A stretch of 64,000 bases of DNA, taken from Muscardinus avellanarius (Eukaryota; Chordata; Mammalia; Rodentia; Gliridae). Made by a program: the position numbers and the translations under genes. Location of the stretch: the NCBI GenBank assembly GCA_963383645.1, contig OY726572.1, positions 73,824,184 through 73,888,183 of the forward strand, written 5' to 3'. The notes beneath the pieces were generated by a model that worked only from the letters and a program-made list of their open reading frames with translations, was not told the origin of the DNA and made no database searches. Positions 59,638-64,000 of this stretch are shown here, one piece after another. Position 1 is the stretch's first letter; every line of letters begins with the position of its first letter.

Positions 59638-60451
59638 TTCTTGGTGACTTTTTCACCAAAAGGTGAAGTTTCATTAAACATTTATTGAGAGTTCATTCTG
59701 TGTCAGGCAAAGATTCCAAACTTGACCAAGCTGCAGTTGTTGTGTTACAGACACATGGACAGGATTTTAGCCTTTAGGCATATTAAGTATTTTGTTTTAA
59801 TAGAATAATTATTTGTTCAAGGGAATCTTTTGTGGTAGCTCAAAGTGTAATATAAGAAGGAACAAAGTTGGTCTAAAGTACAGGGGGGAGACCTAGCAGC
59901 CATCAATCTTGTCTGAACAACTGATAGAAAAGAAAACTGATAGAAACTGAGGGAAAAGATCAAGTGACCACTGATCCCGACGAACCAAGGATCTATGCCA
60001 GAGAAAGGTAGAACCAAGGTGTTCACTCAGTTTTGCAGAACGTTTGGATTTTATTGTGACTGGTTCAAAGCTTGGTATCAGTGTTTCAGGATTACATATT
60101 GGAATTTTCTAAATGTGCTACAATAAAAGAAGTAGAAGAAGAACTGGTGGGAGTGGACGAAGTAGATTAGGCAGAGTTAGTGGTGGTGTCCATTAGCATA
60201 GTAGTAGTAAATGTGAAGGGGAGTCTATGGAGTATTTTGCATTTAAAACACTAAGAAGCTATTGATGAATTGGTTGTGTGAGCTTAGAAAGAGACAGCAA
60301 CCGGTTTGCTTTTAAGATTCTGATTTGAGCAAATGGGTAGAGGGTAGTGGGTTTACTGAGATGGGGAAGATGAAAAAGGAACCGGTTAGAATTATCTATC
60401 AATATTTTATATTTAGACACATCGATTTGGAGATGTTTAAAATATAACAGC
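59638..60451. other. single-copy intron sequence
   Basis: 59655-59790 weakly resembles an old MIR/L2-type repeat. Otherwise nothing. Confidence 0.4.
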
Positions 60452-60672
60452 ATTGAGGTGGCTGTGGCGGTGCATGCCTGGAATCCCAGTCTTTGGGAGG
60501 CTGAGACAGGAGGATTGCAGGTTGAAAGCTAGCCTCAGCATCAACTTATAGTAAAGCTCTTTGCAATTTACAGGGGCCCTGTTTCAAAGTAAATAAATAA
60601 AATAGAGCTGGTGTTCTACTCAGAGGTAGAATACACCTGGGTTCCATCCCCAGTACCATCTCTCCCACACAA
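60452..60672 (+). repeat. B1-dID-type SINE
   Basis: Diverged complete copy. Confidence 0.9.
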
Positions 60673-60747
60673 ATACCAGCACTAAAATAGCAAATAGGAG
60701 AAAGTTATCGTACGAATATAGAAGTGTTGGCCACACTTCTATACTAC

Positions 60748-60803
60748 AGGCTTCGAACCTGTGTGATTTTCCTGTCTCAGCCTCCCAAGTATGGGGATTC
60801 AGC
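60748..60803 (-). repeat. B1-dID SINE head fragment
   Basis: GGCTTCGAACCTGTGTGATT through CAGCCTCCCAAG. Both ends are missing. Confidence 0.8.
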
Positions 60804-61412
60804 TAATTATTTATTTATTGTCAGTTTGTCCTGATGATGCTAGAAATCAAGTATAATTGTGTTGGTTTTGGAAGTATTTTGACCCAGAAAAGAGACTACG
60901 CAGTTCATTCTTGTAAGGTTGTCCATGTATCACACATCAAAGAAGTAAACAGGAGAAACCCAGTGACTCAAATACAGATGTTTTAAAGTTACAAAAATAT
61001 TCTCCTAGGGATGCTCATCTGGCAGTTGTCAGGGCTGTCAAGGAAAGGATACTGCCCTTAACATGTTCATAAGGGTGTATTTCTTTAAGGGTACTCTGTA
61101 GATGTCAAAACAAAGAGACCTCCCAGTGCCATTACTTTAACATCCCAAACTAGAAAAACAAATCAGCTTTGGACTTTTTTTTTCTATTCTCTAAACTCAA
61201 TAACTGAACCTCCATTAGAGGCAGTTAAAAATGGAGAAATCTATTCTGAAAATGATAATAAGTCTGCATTGATGCGCTCACCAAAAATCAGAGGATTGGT
61301 TTCCAATGTTTGACATTATAATTGAATACGAAAGCACACAGCATCTCAGAAGAAGTTCAAGTTTCCCATCTGCTGATCACTAACTCTGCAAAGCTGTTGG
61401 TGGCACAGTTTT
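60804..61412. other. single-copy intron sequence
   Basis: Nothing recognised. Confidence 0.4.
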
Positions 61413-61442
61413 TTTTATTCTTCCATATATGGAAGAATAAAA
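61413..61442. repeat. 30 bp perfect palindrome
   Basis: TTTTATTCTTCCATA is followed immediately by its exact reverse complement, centred between 61427 and 61428. Confidence 0.95.
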
Positions 61443-61445
61443 TAT

Positions 61446-61627
61446 ATATGGCTTTCTACCTCTGGGCTCTACTCCCAGACCTATTTTATATTTTATTTGG
61501 AAACAGGGTCTCACTAAGTTGCTGAGAGCCTCACTAAGTAGCTGGGGCTGGCTTTGAACCTGTGCGATTTTCCTGTCTCAGCCTCCCAAGTATGGAGATT
61601 ACAAGCGTGTGCCACCATGCCCAGCTC
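61446..61627 (-). repeat. B1-dID SINE lacking its 3' end
   Basis: The match starts inside the ID tail at GGCTTTCTACCTCTGGGC. The usual CCCCAGTACC and A-tail are missing on the left, next to the palindrome. Confidence 0.92.
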
Positions 61628-62010
61628 TTCCAACAGTAGTTATTTGAGTGCATTGTAATAAGCCAGATGCAGTGCTAATGATTAAAGCCTGAGTAAATGA
61701 GATAGACTGGGACAACCAGCAGACCTCAGAGATTCAATATAGAAGCAAAACATGCTTAAATAAGTCAGTATATTAAATTATGATGCATATAATGATTGGA
61801 AAGAGATAGGGTCTTTTAGGAGCAGACAGAAAGGCATAACCTAATGGATCAGTGAGATTCTTCTAGGAGGATGTGTTAGTAAGTGTCACAAGGAAGAAAA
61901 GATGAGTTCTAAAATACCATGTATTTCTAATAGACTATGTATCCAAGTTTTCTTACAAGGGCTACTATACCATGCAGACTTCATGCATATTTTATGGTTT
62001 GCACACACAG

Positions 62011-62277
62011 GAGCTGAAGGACCCTCATTGTAGGGATGAGATGGCAGCCGCCCGGGGAGCTCTGAAGAAGAATGCTACAATGCTGTACACAGCCTCTCAA
62101 GCCTTTCTCCGCCATCCAGACGTTGCTGCCACAAGAGCCAACCGAGATTATGTGTTTAAGCAGGTCCAGGAAGCCATTGCTGGCATCTCGAATGCTGCTC
62201 AAGCTACCTCGCCCACCGACGAAGCCAAAGGTCACACGGGCATCGGTGAGCTGGCCGCGGCTCTCAACGAGTTTGAT
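62011..62277 (+). CDS. CTNNA2: CTNNA2 internal exon, about residues 196-284
   Basis: This 267 nt exon (89 codons) is preceded by CACACACAG and followed by the donor GTAAGC. It is phase 0-0. The translation starts ELKDPHCRDEMAAARGALKK, passes through TMLYTASQAFLRHPDVAATR and ends with ELAAALNEFD. It spans the end of the N-terminal dimerisation region and the linker toward the M (vinculin-binding) domain. It contains a protease-sensitive-looking, low-order stretch (AQATSPTDEAKGHTG) between helical parts. The acceptor has a weak, interrupted polypyrimidine tract (GGTTTGCACACACAG), which contrasts with the strong tract of the preceding exon. Skipping would be in frame. Confidence 0.97.
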
Positions 62278-64000
62278 GTAAGCATCTGGGTTATCTGGGC
62301 TGGGTGATGAACACAGAGAAACAAAACTGTGTAGGGGGTGAAGGGACACCATGATAGAATGTATTGATTTCTCTCCCTTTGAGATTTTTAATATTAAGAT
62401 AAACCCCAAGATGTGTCCCTGTTATTAGGAATGTAAAATATTGGTAGAGCCTACTTGATTTGTCCTTTTTTCATAGACAAACCATAGAGAATACTTTATT
62501 AGTTTTTGTAACCACACCCACAAAGATATGAATTTACATATTTGATACATGATATGAATTTAATACAGTGTGTTACCCCTGTACAAATAGAAAAAAAGTA
62601 CCCTGTACAAATAGAAAAAAAGTAAGTTTCTAGCGCAATATGGCTGTTCATTTTTGTACAGTGCCAACCCAACACAGTAAACTAGGATACTTGTTTCCAA
62701 AGTTTACAACACAGCTAGTTTCCAAAAAATGTTTTATATCTATATCTATATATATCCATATCTGTATCTATTATAATTTGAATTTGATGTAAATAATTGA
62801 AAGTTATATAACTCATTACATAACTGTATATATTCCATTTACATAACTTCAGGCAATGTAAAGGTATTCATAGCATTTCAGTGGACAACTGTCAATAATG
62901 AAATAGAATAAGAGTTTATAATAACATATATACATGTACACATGCAGATCTATATATAGAGAGAGAGACCAATAATAGCAGTATGTTATGCATCAGTAGC
63001 AGCAACAGCTTTTCTGGCTTCTACAATCATCTGAACAAAATTGTATTGACATCTAGCACTCTCCCCCCAAACATGATAAAAACAAAACCTCATAAAAGAG
63101 CAAAGTTCTATTACTGTTGTGATACCTGGAGCCATTTTTTAAAATTAGCTTCTCAATCTTTATCTGGAAAGAAAATATTTTACAGTAACATCATTAAAAA
63201 CAGCTCTGATGAAGCAAGGTTATGCCTAGGTGTCCTAAAGAAGATACCAGATATTTTACAAAGAAACTAACAACTATGTTTATGGGGGCCTGATTCAAGT
63301 GTTTTTTTTATTTTTATTATTAAAGAGATACATGTTATAGGCATCCTGGGTATAGATCACTTCTATTTTATGCTTGGGTAAAAAACTGCTCTTTGGTTTC
63401 TTCATTTTAAACTAGTGAGAAACTCAAAGATTCCCCTGTGATTTCACATGGCCTCTCTCAAGAGGGCCTGTGGCAATCCCACAAAGGCCACCTTCTCTAC
63501 TTGCTATCTCTGGCAGCGTGTCTCAATGCAGGACACAATGATAGGATAGTCTCTTTGCCTGTGCAGCCAAGGGATCCGAGTGAGGGAATGGTCACATGTC
63601 TCCAGAGGCCAGCATGACAGCGCTAGCCTCCCCCAGTCTGGATAGAGGCCAGTCTATGAGCTCACTTCTCTTCTGACCAATGAATGCCCACATGCTTTGT
63701 GAGAGCTACACAGATTTGCAGATAATCAGTATCTGCTCTCAAGAGTATATTTTCCTGCAGAGGAAAGGAGGGAAGTAGAATACATTGAACACCACTTAAG
63801 TGATAAAACAGAATGCATGGGGGGAAATTAGGTTACTTAGTGGCTGTAGAGAAAGATGATGAGCTTGCCTTTGGATATGTTGACATGAATTTCTTGACAG
63901 GAAATGACTAGCTGCTAGAAAAGAAAGAAAACCAGTGATTGCTCAAGGCAGGGAGATGGATAATGTAATTGAGGAATAATTGTAAACCTAGTGTTCTGAC
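62278..64000 (+). other. CTNNA2: CTNNA2 downstream intron (5' part)
   Basis: The intron starts with GTAAGC in phase 0 and leaves the window at 64000. It is repeat-poor. It contains a 24 bp tandem duplication (62577-62624) and AT/TATC-rich sequence near 62735-62960. No exon was recognised. Confidence 0.85.
62577..62624. repeat. 24 bp tandem duplication
   Basis: Two exact units, each starting CCCTGTACAAATAG. Confidence 0.95.

Larger units (their letters stand above)
58390..62010 (+). other. CTNNA2: CTNNA2 intron, 3.6 kb
   Basis: This intron is bounded by GTGAGG and CACACACAG and is phase 0. Five SINE copies or fragments and one (GT)n/(GA)n tract occupy about a quarter of it. 58390-59055 is single-copy with a GC content above the local average and no recognised function. 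Confidence 0.93.

Overview
The window is mammalian nuclear DNA: AT-rich, repeat-dense, with coding sequence limited to short exons bounded by GT/AG splice sites. The repeats point to a sciuromorph rodent (squirrel, marmot or dormouse lineage). About 40 SINE copies have a B1-like (7SL) head fused to an ID-like (tRNA) tail, and the L1 tails are of a rodent type. The exact species cannot be named from this sequence.

The only gene I can support is CTNNA2 (alpha-N-catenin), read on the + strand. Three consecutive internal coding exons lie at 42902-43068, 58270-58389 and 62011-62277. They join in frame to encode about residues 100-284, the part of the N-terminal vinculin-homology region used for beta-catenin binding and dimerisation. 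Several residues separate it from CTNNA1, for example the VEEALEAVKNATNEQDLANR stretch and ELKDPHCRDEMAAARGALKK. The rest of the window is intron: the end of a long upstream intron (1-42901), a 15.2 kb intron, a 3.6 kb intron, and the start of the next. No other protein-coding gene, rRNA, tRNA or CRISPR array was found. Nearly all open frames outside the exons are chance ORFs or repeat-derived.

Region by region: 1-13.9 kb is a mosaic of SINEs, a Tigger/MER2-type DNA transposon, a MER5-like fragment, an L2 piece, MIRs and a 5'-inverted L1. 13.9-18.9 kb is strikingly repeat-poor. 18.9-21.3 kb holds a MLT1 LTR, several SINEs and a 155 bp direct duplication. 23.5-24.6 kb holds the most unusual object: a GC-rich 50 bp tandem repeat joined to an L1 3' tail, with a perfect 15 bp target-site duplication around the whole. 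24.7-25.8 kb is a SINE cluster. 31.9-32.7 kb and 36.9-37.9 kb are L1 copies, the second with a 5' inversion. 38.1-39.3 kb has a long (CT)n(CA)n tract, a MIR and a MaLR-type LTR. 41.6-42.4 kb is an old L2. 45.2-46.8 kb is a patchwork of L1 pieces including an uninterrupted 285-codon ORF1. 57.6-58.1 kb shows one SINE subfamily inserted into another.

The best candidate for something undescribed is the VNTR-plus-L1-tail composite at 23521-24577. It recalls the architecture of hominoid SVA/LAVA elements, or of an L1 whose 5' monomers were joined to its 3' UTR by splicing or internal deletion. I could not run database searches. Repeat family names rest on recognition of sequence and are graded by confidence.
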